In this document: piece by piece, positions 26,836 through 37,800 of the stretch
Numbering within the stretch: the first letter of the stretch is position 1
How the letters are laid out: each line of letters opens with the position of its first letter
From: Streptomyces piniterrae
Lineage (GTDB): Bacteria > Actinomycetota > Actinomycetes > Streptomycetales > Streptomycetaceae
Direction: 5' to 3'
Assembly (NCBI RefSeq): GCF_005048155.1
Contig: NZ_SUMB01000008.1
Span: 1-64,000 of the forward strand
Length of the DNA: 64,000 nt
Translations under genes and position numbers: made by a program
Notes under the pieces: model-generated
Told to the model about the DNA's origin: nothing
Seen by the model: the letters and a program-made list of their open reading frames with translations, nothing else
Database searches by the model: none

Positions 26836-27020
26836 GGTGATCCTCCGCATACGGATGTGTCCGACGCGGCAGAGGCTGGCAGCCGGCCGCATTTCGTTTC
26901 TCTAACCGTCGGCGCCCGCCCCCGGCGGATCGGCTCCACCCCGGTGAATTCCCTGGTCGCGGCCTCACGGCGAATGGTGTTTACATCAAGGAAAGGTGCT
27001 CCTCGGGTACACATGACGCC

Positions 27021-27844
<824 letters not shown>

Positions 27845-27848
<4 letters not shown>

Positions 27849-29152
27849 GCTCGATTCCCGCTGCCGCCGGCCGCCGCTGGCTCCCCGGCAGCGAACGCGT
27901 CCGCCTCACCGCCCTCTACGGAGGGCTGCTGGTGCTGGCCGGCGCGATGCTCATCGGCCTGGTCAACTTCCTCGTACAGCAGGGCCTCTACTCCACCCTG
28001 AGCACCGCCGTCACCACCGCCGCCCCCGTCCGGTCCGGCGCCTTCCCCCCGTCCGGCGCCACCACCGGCATACCCGTCCCCGCACGCACCATGGCGCCCG
28101 CCTCCCCCGCCCCCGGCGCCCGCCTGCCGTTCGGCGACGGCAGCGTCTACCGCATCACCAAGAACATCACCGACGCCACCGAAGCCGCCGCGCTCGGCCG
28201 GCTGCTGACGGTCTCCCTGGTCGCGCTGCTGGTCTTCGCGGTGATCTCGGTGGCACTGGCCTGGTGGATGGCGGGCCGGGTGCTGCGCCCGGTCTCGGTG
28301 ATCACCAGCACCGCCCGCCGGCTGTCGGCCGCCAACCTGCATGAACGCATCGCCCTCGACGCGCCGCCCGGCGAACTCAAGCAGCTCGCCGACACCTTCG
28401 ACGGCATGCTCGACCGCATCGAGCATCTGGTCTCCGCGCAACAACGGTTCGCCGCCAACGCCGCACACGAACTCCGCACCCCGCTCGCCGTGCAGCGCGC
28501 CGCCGCGGAGATCGGTCTCGCCGACCCGGACCCGGGCAACGTACGGCGCATCCGCGGCAAGCTGATCGAGGTCGCCGACGACAGCGAGCGGCTGATCGAG
28601 GGGCTGTTGCTGCTGTCCGTCTCGGACCAGGGCCTTCAGCACCGTGAGCCGGTGGCGCTCGGCGAACTCGCCCAGTCCGTCGCCGCCGAGTACGCCGACG
28701 ACGCATGGCGGCGCGGCCTGACGATCGCCGCCGACACCCTCCCCCGAACTCCCAAGGACCAGGCGGCACCCCCGTCGCCGACCGCCGGCACCGCCGCAGA
28801 GCCGCCGACCGTCGACGCGGACCCGGTCCTGCTCGCCCATCTCGTACGCAACCTGGTCGCCAACGCGGTACGCCACAACCGCCCCGACGGCCGGATCACC
28901 CTCAGCGTCCATGACCGCACGCTGGAGGTCAGCAACACCGGCCCCACCATCCCCCAGAAGTCCATTCCGTATCTCTTCGAGCCGTTTCGCCGGCTGGAGG
29001 AACGGCGGCACGGGCCGGGGGAGGGCGCCGGTCTGGGCCTGTCGATCGTCGCCTCCATCGCCCGCGCACACGACGCCTCCGCCACCGCGCACCCGAACCC
29101 GGGCGGCGGCCTGACCGTACGCGTCGTCTTTCCGGAGCGGCTGCCCGGCTGA
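27845..29152 (+). CDS. Sensor histidine kinase, partner of the response regulator
   Basis: A 435-residue membrane kinase with spans near 22-45 and 120-143. They flank a short, Pro/Ala-rich extracytoplasmic segment of about 70 residues. A HAMP domain comes next, then the H-box with His208 (AANAAHELRTPLAVQR), N-box NLVANAVRHNRP, and G-box EGAGLGLSIVASIA. It is translationally coupled to the response regulator. The small sensor region suits intramembrane or lipid-borne stress sensing, as with pumps of this type (inference). Confidence 0.95.
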
Positions 29153-29179
29153 GGCCGTGTCGCACACCTCGCCAGGCAG

Positions 29180-29231
29180 TAGACACCACACGTATACATC
29201 GAACGTATACTGTCTATGTATAGTCCCTCGC
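29180..29231 (+). promoter_or_regulatory. Putative promoter with CGTATAC direct repeats
   Basis: CGTATAC occurs at 29191-29197 and 29204-29210 (13-bp period). TATACT (29206-29211) is a good -10 hexamer, and a related TATGTATAG follows at 29216-29224. The local sequence is much more AT-rich than its surroundings. No matching -35 was found. Confidence 0.45.
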
Positions 29232-30095
29232 ATGCCGAAGAGGACGACGAATCCGAAGACACAACCGAAGACGAAGCAGAAGACGAAGCAGAAGACGAAG
29301 AAGCCGGCAAAGTCCGCTGTCCGCACCAGGTCCATAGCCGGGCTGCTGACGGCCGCCTCCCTGGTCCTGGCCCTCAGCAGCTGCGCCACCTACGACGTCA
29401 CCGCGCCCGCCGACGCCCGGGAGGAGGCGACGGCCGACGGCGCTCTGGCCGCCGCCAACACGGACAACAAAGGCGGCACCGGCGTCGACTGCCGCAAGGC
29501 CAAGTGCGTCGCGCTCACCTTCGACGCGGGCCCCAGCGAGCACACGCCCCGGCTCCTGGACATCCTGAAGAAGGAGAAGGTGCAGGCGACCTTCTTCATG
29601 CTCGGCAAGAACCACATCGCCGAGCGCCCGGCCGATGTGAAGCGAATAGACGCCGAAGGCCACGAACTGGCCAACCACACCTGGTCGCACCAGATCCTGA
29701 CGGAAATCGAACCGGCCGAAGCCAAGCGGGAGCTGTCCCGCGCCCAGGACGCGGTCCGGAAGATCACCGGCAAGACGCCCACGCTGATGCGCCCGCCGCA
29801 GGGCAAGACCGACGAAGAGGTCTCCAAGATCAGCCGCGAGCTGGGGCTGGCGCAGGTCCTGTGGAGCGTGACCGCGAAGGACTACCAGACCAACGACTCC
29901 GCGCTGATCACCAAGCGGGTGCTGGAGCAGACCGAACGCGACGGCATCATCCTGCTGCACGACATCTACCAGGGCACCGTGCCGGCCGTCCCGGGCATCC
30001 TCAAGGAGCTCAAGAAGCGCGGCTTCACGATCGTCACGGTGTCCCAGCTGCTGTCACCGGCGAAGCCGGAGCCGGGGATGGTCTACCGGCCGTGA
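29232..30095 (+). CDS. Polysaccharide deacetylase-family lipoprotein (NodB homology)
   Basis: A 287-residue lipoprotein. The n-region is a Lys-rich repeat (KTKQKTKQKTKK), and the lipobox ends at Cys51 (LALSSC). The NodB domain has motif 1 as LTFDAGPSEHTP. The usual TFDDGP second Asp, a metal ligand, is Ala99 here, although catalytic-base Asp98 is kept. Motif 2 (NHTWSH, His149/His153), MRPPQGKT and LLHD are present. It would act on cell-wall glycans or chitin oligomers. ATG 29232 lacks a clear ribosome-binding site; the probable 5' leader is short. Confidence 0.88.
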   Translation: MPKRTTNPKTQPKTKQKTKQKTKKPAKSAVRTRSIAGLLTAASLVLALSSCATYDVTAPADAREEATADGALAAANTDNKGGTGVDCRKAKCVALTFDAGPSEHTPRLLDILKKEKVQATFFMLGKNHIAERPADVKRIDAEGHELANHTWSHQILTEIEPAEAKRELSRAQDAVRKITGKTPTLMRPPQGKTDEEVSKISRELGLAQVLWSVTAKDYQTNDSALITKRVLEQTERDGIILLHDIYQGTVPAVPGILKELKKRGFTIVTVSQLLSPAKPEPGMVYRP

Positions 30096-30108
30096 GGCCG
30101 GAAGGCGA

Positions 30109-30142
30109 GAGGCCGCCCCGGCCCGAGGGCTGGGGCGGCCTC
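30109..30142 (+). terminator. Terminator after the deacetylase gene
   Basis: A perfect 11-bp stem (GAGGCCGCCCC / GGGGCGGCCTC) with a 12-nt loop, 14 nt after the stop. It lies between convergent genes and could act in both directions. Confidence 0.8.
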
Positions 30143-30163
30143 CTAAGGCAGGGCCGGGCGGGC

Positions 30164-31462
30164 TCACTGCCTCGCCGGCTGCTCCGCCTCGTTGCGCGTG
30201 GCCGCGCTCGGCGTCGCGGACGGCGCCTTGGAGTCCCCGGGCTGCGGCGAGCCGCTCGGCTTCGGCTGCGGCTGCGGCTTACGCGGCGGAAAGGCCTCCG
30301 TGTCCTGAGGGAACGTCAGCTGCTGGCTCTGCCACTCCAGCGCCGGGACGACCTCCCGCCGCCAGGTCGTGAACTGGTGGCTGCCCTGCGGCAGGATGAT
30401 CGAGTCGACCGTCATCGGCGCCTTCGCCGCACGGATGAACTTCATCGTGTCGCCGTAATTCTGCTCGCCCTTGCGGCTGCTGGCGACCAGCGCGGAGACC
30501 TGCGGCGCGGGCAGGTTCTTCATCCGCCACAGCAGATCGTGCTCACGCTCCCGCTGCGCGCCCGCCGGGCCGGCACCGAAAAGGCTGCCCGTGGTGAGGT
30601 CGTCCTTGATCGCGTAGTCGCCGGAGAGCGAAACCGCGGACGTGTAGACCCTGGGGTTACGCATCGCCAGCTGAAGCGCGCACGTACCACCGGACGAATA
30701 ACCGAACGCGCCCCACGCACTGGGATCGCGGCCCACCCGATAAGCCGACTTCATGGCGTCCGGCAGGTCCTTGGTGAAGAACGTCTCGGCCTGCGGCCCG
30801 CCCGGCACATCCACACACTCGGTGTCCCGCGGCGGCGCGATCGTCGGCCGCACCATCACAATCACGGTCGGCTGCATCTTGCCCTGCGCGATCAATTTGC
30901 CGGCGTTCTGCGGCACCTGGAGATGCTGCGCGAGATTCATGATCCCGCCGGGATAACCGCTGATGACGACCATGACGGGGAACCGCTGGCGGCGGAACTG
31001 CTGCTGGAAATACTGCGGCGGAAGATAGACGAATCCCGGGTTGATGGCCCGCGACCGACGGCCGATGATCCGTACGGACTCGACCTTGCCGACCTTGTCC
31101 GGGGCGCCCTTCGGCAGCCCGGTCACCCGATCGAGACCCTGCGGACCAGCCGGTTGGACCAAGCCGCCCTTCATGTTGCCGACGGCGGCGTACGCCCCGC
31201 CGCCCTGGCTGACGGACGCCGGGGCCTCTTCGTTATTGCCCAGCAGTTCGTCCCACGTGCCGTAGAACTCGAAGCTGGAATTCACCGCGAGAGCGAGCGC
31301 GCACACGATGGAAATCTGGGTGGCCATGATGGCCCCGAGCCTGCCCAGGATGGGCCGCACGCCCTGCCGGGACAGCCGGGGCCAGAGCCACACCGTGGCG
31401 GCGACGCAGGCCAATGCCACCGCGATCACCGTGTATTCGAGTGACTGACTGGTCAGCCCCAT
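30164..31462 (-). CDS. Membrane-anchored esterase/acyltransferase of the antigen 85-esterase D family
   Basis: A 432-residue protein. Two N-terminal spans (about 8-26 and 42-62) anchor an extracytoplasmic alpha/beta-hydrolase related to the Esterase (PF00756) family. The nucleophile elbow is GYSSGGTCAL, and the catalytic His is probably in ILPQGSHQFTTW. A 60-residue Pro/Ser/Lys-rich C-terminal tail follows. In mycobacteria this fold includes mycolyltransferases; streptomycetes lack mycolates, so the substrate is unknown. ATG 31462 is chosen because the first span begins just after it; GTG 31471 is possible. Confidence 0.85.
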   Translation of the reverse strand: MGLTSQSLEYTVIAVALACVAATVWLWPRLSRQGVRPILGRLGAIMATQISIVCALALAVNSSFEFYGTWDELLGNNEEAPASVSQGGGAYAAVGNMKGGLVQPAGPQGLDRVTGLPKGAPDKVGKVESVRIIGRRSRAINPGFVYLPPQYFQQQFRRQRFPVMVVISGYPGGIMNLAQHLQVPQNAGKLIAQGKMQPTVIVMVRPTIAPPRDTECVDVPGGPQAETFFTKDLPDAMKSAYRVGRDPSAWGAFGYSSGGTCALQLAMRNPRVYTSAVSLSGDYAIKDDLTTGSLFGAGPAGAQREREHDLLWRMKNLPAPQVSALVASSRKGEQNYGDTMKFIRAAKAPMTVDSIILPQGSHQFTTWRREVVPALEWQSQQLTFPQDTEAFPPRKPQPQPKPSGSPQPGDSKAPSATPSAATRNEAEQPARQ

Positions 31463-32038
31463 GCGTCCCACATCTCCCGTCACCCCAGAAAGGGTTCTTG
31501 CCTTCATACCGGCCGCCTAGTGGCACAACGGGCGGCTCCGGACAATGGTCACCGGGGAAGAGGGGCGCACCCGCCACTCGGATACCTGCACGCCGTATTC
31601 CTTACCGACCTCTTGCCATTCTGTTTCCGCGGCGTGATGTGGGGTGGGGCAGACATACGCAAAAGGAGGGCCGGGGCCGCCGTCCCGCGACACCCGCACC
31701 CCAAATGGCCGGATGGTCCGGGCGGCCCGACAACCCGATGGCCGAACCAACACCCCCGCCCCGTCCGCCCCTTGAGACACCCCAGCACCGCCCGACTCGT
31801 CCTCTCCCGCACCTCTGATCAGGCACGACGTCCCCGGCTCGGAAGATCACCGCGACGAACGGCCCATGGCCGAAACCACATCCCGCCGTCAGCCCCCCGG
31901 ATGGCCCACCACACAAGGCGCGGGGTCCCACGATGAGGCCGGTGCAGGCCGCTACCCTTACGTATCCGTCCTGGTCAGGGACATGTCTGTGCTTCACGGA
32001 CATTCGCCGCACCCACCACACGCAAGAGAGGTTCGCCG
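31463..32038. other. 576-bp intergenic region between divergent esterase and vWA genes
   Basis: No convincing coding frame in either strand. Near the vWA gene lies the imperfect inverted repeat ATGTCTGTG-CTT-CACGGACAT (31983-32003), with 9-bp arms and one mismatch, 36 bp before the start. A TACGTAT (-10-like) lies near 31958. The remainder is C-rich sequence without recognised sites. Confidence 0.5.
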
Positions 32039-33544
32039 ATGGGCATTCGGAGTCTGCTGCGCAACGCTTTCGGTCGCTCGAAGGCGACCCGCGAAGAAAC
32101 CGGCGCGGCACCGAGCGGCGCTGATACGCCGGAGTCGGCGACGATCCCGGAGGCCCGCGAGGAGTCCACCCCGGCATCCGCCACCCCGACCCCGGAAGCC
32201 GAGGTCCCCGCCGCCCGCACCGCCCCCGCCGACACGCCCTCCCCGGAACCGGAGCCGACCCCGGCGACCCCGACCCTGCCGGCGCAGGGCAGCCCGGTGG
32301 ACGCCGTGGCGGAGGAGCCCAAGGCGCCCAAGGAGTCGACGGAGTCCAAGGAGTCCAACAACTCGAAGGCGTCCGACAACGCGAAGGAGTCCGACGACGC
32401 GAAGGCGACGGCCGAGGTCGCCGAGGCCACCGAGGCCACTGACGTCGCCGAGGTCACCGAAGCCGCCGAGCCTGTGGAGCCCGTAGCGACGGCCGAGGCA
32501 GACGCCCCCGAGCCCGTCGCCGACCTGGTGAGCCAGGCCTTCGACAAGCCGGCATCGGTGGTCGTACCGGAGCAGGCGAAGGAACTGGCGGAGGAGCCGG
32601 CGAAGACGGAGGCGGAGGCGGAGGCTGAAGTCGAGGCCGAGGTTGAGGCCGAGGTTGAGGCCAAGATCGAGGCCGAGGTTGAGGTTGCGGCCGAGGTCGA
32701 GGTCGAGCCCGCGGCGGAGACGGAGGCGGAGCCGGTCACGGAGCCGACTGCCGTCACGGAAGCGGAGCCAGCCGTGGAGCCGGAGGCAAAGGCAGATGCC
32801 ACCCCCTCCCCCTCCCCCTCCTCTTCTCCCTCCCTCACCAAGGTCGAATCCACCGCACCCGGACTCGTCAGCCTCTACAAGTCCGCGGCCGCCACCCTCC
32901 AGAAGCACGGCCTCGCCACCCAGCGCGCCGCCGTCTACCTGGTTCTCGACCGCTCCGGCTCGATGCGCAACTACTACAAGGACGGCACGGTCCAGCACCT
33001 CGCCGAACAGGCCCTCGGCCTCTCCGCCAACCTCGACGACGACGGCACCGTCCCGGTCGTCTTCTTCTCCACCGACGTCGACGGCACCGCCGACATCGAC
33101 CTGACCAACTACGAAGGCCGCATCGAGGAACTCCACTCCGGCCTCGGCCACATGGGCCGTACGAACTACCACTGGGCCATCAACGCCGTGGTCGAGCACT
33201 ACAAGAAGTCCGGCTCCACGGCCCCCGCCTTCGTCATCTTCCAGACCGACGGCGCCCCGACCTCCAAGCCGGCCGCCGAAAAGGCCCTGTGCGAAGCCGC
33301 CGAACTCCCCATCTTCTGGCAGTTCATCGGCTTCGGCGACCCGGAGGCCAAGGGCTTCGACTTCCTCCGCAAGCTGGACGACCTGGCCGTCCCGGAAAAG
33401 CGCCGCGTCGACAACGCCGGTTTCTTCCACGCCGGCCGCGACCCCCGCAGCCTCTCCGCCGACGAGCTCTACCAGCAGCTGATGGTCGAATTCCCCGAAT
33501 GGCTCACCGAGGCCCGCAGCGCAGGCGTCCTCAAGGACAACTGA
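32039..33544 (+). CDS. TerF-type vWA domain protein with long acidic repeat region
   Basis: A 501-residue cytosolic protein. Residues about 20-275 are a low-complexity, Glu/Ala/Pro/Thr-rich region with VEAEVEAEVEAKIEAEVEV repeats. A vWA domain of tellurium-resistance (TerF) type follows: MIDAS motif D304-x-S306-x-S308 (LVLDRSGSM), the conserved Thr/Asp positions in MGRTNYHWAINAV and FQTDGAP, and FWQFIGFGDPEAKGFDFL. TerF-like vWA proteins act in Ter stress modules, but no other ter gene is nearby. ATG 32039 follows GAGAGG. The repeat region is probably an extended spacer or acidic metal-binding tract. Confidence 0.88.
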   Translation: MGIRSLLRNAFGRSKATREETGAAPSGADTPESATIPEAREESTPASATPTPEAEVPAARTAPADTPSPEPEPTPATPTLPAQGSPVDAVAEEPKAPKESTESKESNNSKASDNAKESDDAKATAEVAEATEATDVAEVTEAAEPVEPVATAEADAPEPVADLVSQAFDKPASVVVPEQAKELAEEPAKTEAEAEAEVEAEVEAEVEAKIEAEVEVAAEVEVEPAAETEAEPVTEPTAVTEAEPAVEPEAKADATPSPSPSSSPSLTKVESTAPGLVSLYKSAAATLQKHGLATQRAAVYLVLDRSGSMRNYYKDGTVQHLAEQALGLSANLDDDGTVPVVFFSTDVDGTADIDLTNYEGRIEELHSGLGHMGRTNYHWAINAVVEHYKKSGSTAPAFVIFQTDGAPTSKPAAEKALCEAAELPIFWQFIGFGDPEAKGFDFLRKLDDLAVPEKRRVDNAGFFHAGRDPRSLSADELYQQLMVEFPEWLTEARSAGVLKDN

Positions 33545-33569
33545 CCGACTGCTGACCCCACTTCCCCCA

Positions 33570-33608
33570 CCGGCCGCGGCCGGGCCCCAACAGGCCCACC
33601 GCGGCCGG
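33570..33608 (+). terminator. Terminator after the vWA gene
   Basis: CCGGCCGCGG pairs with CCGCGGCCGG, with an inner GGGCC/GGCCC stem. It starts 26 nt after the stop. Confidence 0.75.
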
Positions 33609-33652
33609 CGTCATTTCCCGTCCCACCTCACCCACCCACCGACTCACCCACC

Positions 33653-33669
33653 TATTTGAATTCCAAATA
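33653..33669. promoter_or_regulatory. 17-bp AT-rich inverted repeat upstream of the toxin operon
   Basis: TATTTG-AATTC-CAAATA lies 171 bp before the SseB-like gene in the only AT-rich stretch of the gap. It is a possible operator. A single DnaA-box match, TTATCCACA, follows at 33687-33695. Confidence 0.45.
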
Positions 33670-33839
33670 ACATTCCCCCACGCCGGTTATCCACACGCGC
33701 CTCGCCCACCCCACGACCCCAATTCGACCTAACTCGCCCGATCCACCCGACTCACCCATCCCACCCCTCATCCGCATTGTCAGTGCCATGTGTCATGGTG
33801 GAGTCAAAGCTTCAGGGCAAATCGGGGGAGGGGTCCGCC

Positions 33840-34241
33840 ATGCCATTGGCCGACGAGGTAGCAGCAGTTCACGAAGGACAACCAAATCCAGCAGCGCTCA
33901 TCGGTGAATTCCGGCGCACATCGGTATTGGTCCCCCTCGTCAACGACTCCCTCATGTCAGCCGAGTTGGACGGCATCCGCTGGATCTACGCCTTCACTGA
34001 CGAGGACGCCCTCTCCCGCTTCGCCGCCGCCCGCGGCAGCGAGCCCGGCACCGAGTGGCAGTACGTCACCGCCGCCGGCGCCCGCCTCCTTGACGTGCTG
34101 ATTCCCGCCATGGACGGCCCCACGGGCGTCGCGCTGGACGCGGGCAGCGAACAGGGCGCGGTCTTCCCGCCGGTGGCCGGAATCGTGCCCGACAGCGCCG
34201 CCGTAGACATATCGAACGCACCGCACGGGGGGAACGAGTAA
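33840..34241 (+). CDS. SseB-like N-terminal domain protein, first gene of the RHS toxin operon
   Basis: A 133-residue soluble protein with SseB-type features: LIGEFRRTSVLVPL, GIRWIYAFTDEDALSRFAAAR and a DAGSEQGAVFPPV end. ATG 33840 follows GGGGAGGGG; the upstream in-frame ATG 33777 is less likely. The next gene starts immediately after its stop (TAAATG). SseB-type domains often accompany WXG/ESX-linked toxin loci in actinobacteria, so a chaperone or adaptor role in toxin export is plausible but unproven. Confidence 0.78.
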   Translation: MPLADEVAAVHEGQPNPAALIGEFRRTSVLVPLVNDSLMSAELDGIRWIYAFTDEDALSRFAAARGSEPGTEWQYVTAAGARLLDVLIPAMDGPTGVALDAGSEQGAVFPPVAGIVPDSAAVDISNAPHGGNE

Positions 34242-34859
34242 ATGGGCCTGTTCAGCGGAGACGCATATCGGTTCGACCCGGAGGCCTTTGAGCAACTCAC
34301 CAAAGGCATCAACGCCGCCACAGCGGAACTCAAAGAACTGGGCTTCGACATAGAAGCCGAGCTGGGTCGCGGCTTCGACAAACTCTCCCTCGACAGCGTG
34401 GAATGCGGCGATGACGAACTCGCCGCCACCCTCGACTCATTCTGCGAACGCTGGGGCTGGGGCGTCCGCAAGCTCATGCAGGACGCCAACGAATTCTCCA
34501 AGAAGCTGGGCCTCACCGCCGGCATGTACCACGAAGAGGAGCAGTACGTCTCCACCACGCTCAAGATCGGTGTGAACGCCGCGATGGGCGATCCTTCCCT
34601 CGCCCCCGAGGAGATCAAGAAGAAGTCCTGGGGCCAGATCGGCGCCGACAACCCGTTTACCCAAATACGGGACGCGGACTGGGACCCGACCTCCCCGGAG
34701 TCGTTGCAGGCGCATCAGGAGGCCTACGAGGCGGTCTCCCAGGCCAAGGACGACGTCACATCCATCCCCGACCGCATAAAAAACGGCGACGACGCCGATA
34801 CGAAATCCACGCTGGGCGAGGTGAAGCCCTCGCGGGCTCACGGGGGTGACGACAAGTGA
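34242..34859 (+). CDS. Small helical WXG100-like protein, probable toxin export partner
   Basis: A 205-residue, mostly helical acidic protein. The helix-turn-helix centre contains ERWGWGVRKL, a WxG-like turn, flanked by heptad-rich helices (EAFEQLTKGINAATAELKEL and ANEFSKKLG). No signal peptide or membrane span. By position it resembles the small alpha-helical partners encoded before LXG/RHS toxins of type VII secretion. Its TGA overlaps the toxin GTG (GTGA), so the two are translationally coupled. Confidence 0.65.
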   Translation: MGLFSGDAYRFDPEAFEQLTKGINAATAELKELGFDIEAELGRGFDKLSLDSVECGDDELAATLDSFCERWGWGVRKLMQDANEFSKKLGLTAGMYHEEEQYVSTTLKIGVNAAMGDPSLAPEEIKKKSWGQIGADNPFTQIRDADWDPTSPESLQAHQEAYEAVSQAKDDVTSIPDRIKNGDDADTKSTLGEVKPSRAHGGDDK

Positions 34860-37800
34860 GCTGGCTCGGAGATGGGATCGATGCAATAGGCGACGGTGCG
34901 AGCAAGTTCACCGACGCCATCGAGCGCGGTGCGGGTCAAGCCGTCGAGCAGGGTTCCAAGCTGGTCGGCGACGGGCTGGAGATGGTCGGCGCGGACGATG
35001 CGGCACACGCCGTACGCACCGCCGGCGCCGATGCCGCGGGCGCCCTGGGTGCACATGTCGACGAGCTTCAGCTGGGCGAGACCGAGGACCCCAAGGAACT
35101 CATCCACGGCAACGTGGAGAAAATCCACGAATCGGCGTCTCACCTGAAGGACTTCTCCGCCGCCTTCGACCGGGTCGCCGACGGCATGCGCAAGATCGGC
35201 TCCCAGAATCACTGGAGCGGCAAGGCCGCGGACGCCTTCCGTGAGAAATTCGATCTGCATCCCAAGGAGTGGATGCGCGCTGCGGACGCCTGCGACGACG
35301 CCTCGAAGGCCCTGAAGGCCTATGCGGAAACGGTCTCCTGGGCACAGTCCAAGGCCGTCGACGCCATAGAGAAGTACCGCCATGCGCAGCAGGCCACCAA
35401 AAAGGCGGTGGACGCTCACGAGGCCGCGGAGGAAAACTACAAGTCGAAGTTCAGCGGCTACCAAGCTCTCGTGGAACTAGGTGGCGACGCGGGCCCAGAG
35501 CCACAGCGCCCGGCCGAGTTCGTCGACCCCGGTGCCGACGGGCGCGAGGCAGCCCAGGACATCCTCAAGAACGCCCGAAGCCAGCGCAACGAGGCTGCGG
35601 AACGGGCCCGTAACGGGGTCCAGAAGTCCTTGTCCCACGCCCCGGCGAAACCGACATTCACCGAACTCGCGGGCGCCGGCCTCAAGGACTTCGGCACGGG
35701 TTTCGTCGTCGAGAACATGCACCTCGCCGGCGGCGCCGTGAAGGCGGCAGCCGAAACCGTCAAATTCGCCCGCACCATGAACCCGACCGACCCCTACAAC
35801 CTCAGCCACCCCTTCCAGTACGCGTCCAACGTCACCACCACCCTCGCCGGCCTGACAAGCGCCGCCACCCACCCGAAGCAGCTGGCGCAAGGAATGCTCG
35901 GCAACGGCTGGGGCAGCGACCCGGCGGACGCCGCCGGCGCCCTCATCTTCAACGTCATCGGCGGCAAGGGCGTGGGCGCGCTGGGGAAGGGGGCGGCCAG
36001 AGCGGGCTTGAAGGGGGCGGCACGAGCTGCCGCAAAGGAAGGTGGCAAGACCACCGTCAAGGACCGTCTCCGCAAGGCCTGGTGCAAGACCTTCGGCAAC
36101 GACCCCATCGACATGGCCACGGGCCGGATGATCCTGCCGCAGACCGACATCACCCTCCCCGGCAGCCTTCCCCTCGCCTTCTCCCGCACCTTCGAATCGT
36201 CCTACCGCACCGGCCGCTGGTTCGGACCGACGTGGATGAGCACCGTCGACCAGCGCCTGGAGATCGACGCCGAGGGCGTCATCCTCATCGGCGAAGAAGG
36301 CGATTTCCACCTCTACCCGCACCCTGCGGTGGGCGTCCCCACCCTCCCCATCGAGGGCGACGGGCACCCTCTCGAACGCACCCCCGACGGCGACTACCTC
36401 CTCACCGACCCCACCACCGGCACCCGCCGCTACTTCACCACCTACACCGAAGACCTCGCCGTCCTCGACGAGATATCCGACCGCCGCGGCAACCACCACA
36501 CTTTCGACTACACCGAAGACGGCACCCCCACCGCGATCACCCACAGCGCCGGCTACCGCCTCCTGCTGACCACCGACAACGGCCGCATCACCGCCCTCCA
36601 CCTGGCCGGCGCCGCCCCCGACGGCACCGACCAGCTCCTGATGACCTACGGCTACGACGAAGCCGGCAACCTCATCACCACCACCAACTCCTCCGGCCTG
36701 CCCCTCCGCTTCACCTACGACGAGCACGGCCGCATCACGTCCTGGACGGACACCAACAACAGCAGCTACAGCTACGTCTACGACGACCAGGACCGCTGCA
36801 CCTCGCAAGGCGGCATCGAAGGCCACCTCCGCGCCCACTTCACCTGGGGCGACCCCGACCCCACGACGGGCCTGCGCACGAACCTGTTCCACAACTCCCA
36901 GGGCGGAGTCACCCGCTACGAGGTCAACGACCACCATCAAATCGTCGCGGAAACCGACCCCACCGGCGCCACCACCCGAACCGTCCGCGACACCAAGCAC
37001 CGCATCGCCTCGACCACCGACCCCCTGGACCGCACCACCCACTTCACCTACGACGACGAGGGCCGACCCACCGTCGTAACCCTCCCCGACGGCTCAACTT
37101 CCACCACCACCTACAACGCCGACGGCCACCCCATCTCCATCACAGGCCCCGACGGCGCAACCTGGACCCACACCTACGACGCGACCGGCAACCGCACCTC
37201 GTCCACCGACCCCACCGGCGCCACCACCAGCTACACCCACGACCACCGGGGGCACACAGCCTCCGCAACCGACGCCCTCGGCAACACCACCCGCTTCTAC
37301 TGCAACGAGGCCGGCCTCCCCCTCACCGTCACCGACCCCCTCGGTGCGACGACCCACTACCGCCGCGACGCTTTCGGCCGCGTTACGTCCATCACCGACC
37401 CCCTGGGCGAAACCACCCACATGCTGTGGACCGTCGAGGGAAAACTGGCCGCCCGAATAGACCCCACCGGCGCGACCGAGGAATGGACCTACGACGGCGA
37501 GGGCAACCAAACCACCCACACCGACGCCATCGACCAGATCACCCGTTTCGAATACGGCCACTTCGACCTGCTGACGGCTCGCACCGACCCGGATGGCGTC
37601 CGCCACGAGTTCAGCCACGACACCGAACTCCGCCTCACCCAGGTCACCAACCCCCAGGGCCTGACCTGGAACTACGTCTACGACGGCGCTGGCCGCCTGG
37701 TCTCGGAAACCGACTTCGACGATCGCGTCCTCATTTACACCCACGACGCCGCCGACCAGCTCGCCACCCGCACTAACGCCTTGGGCGAAGTGACGACCTA

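Noticed and set aside
29216..31444. 742-residue plus-strand frame across the deacetylase and esterase genes
   Set aside because: Shadow of two well-supported genes; no motifs and poor composition.
33687..33695. Replication origin signal (DnaA box TTATCCACA)
   Set aside because: Single box, no cluster and no dnaA/dnaN nearby; not an origin.
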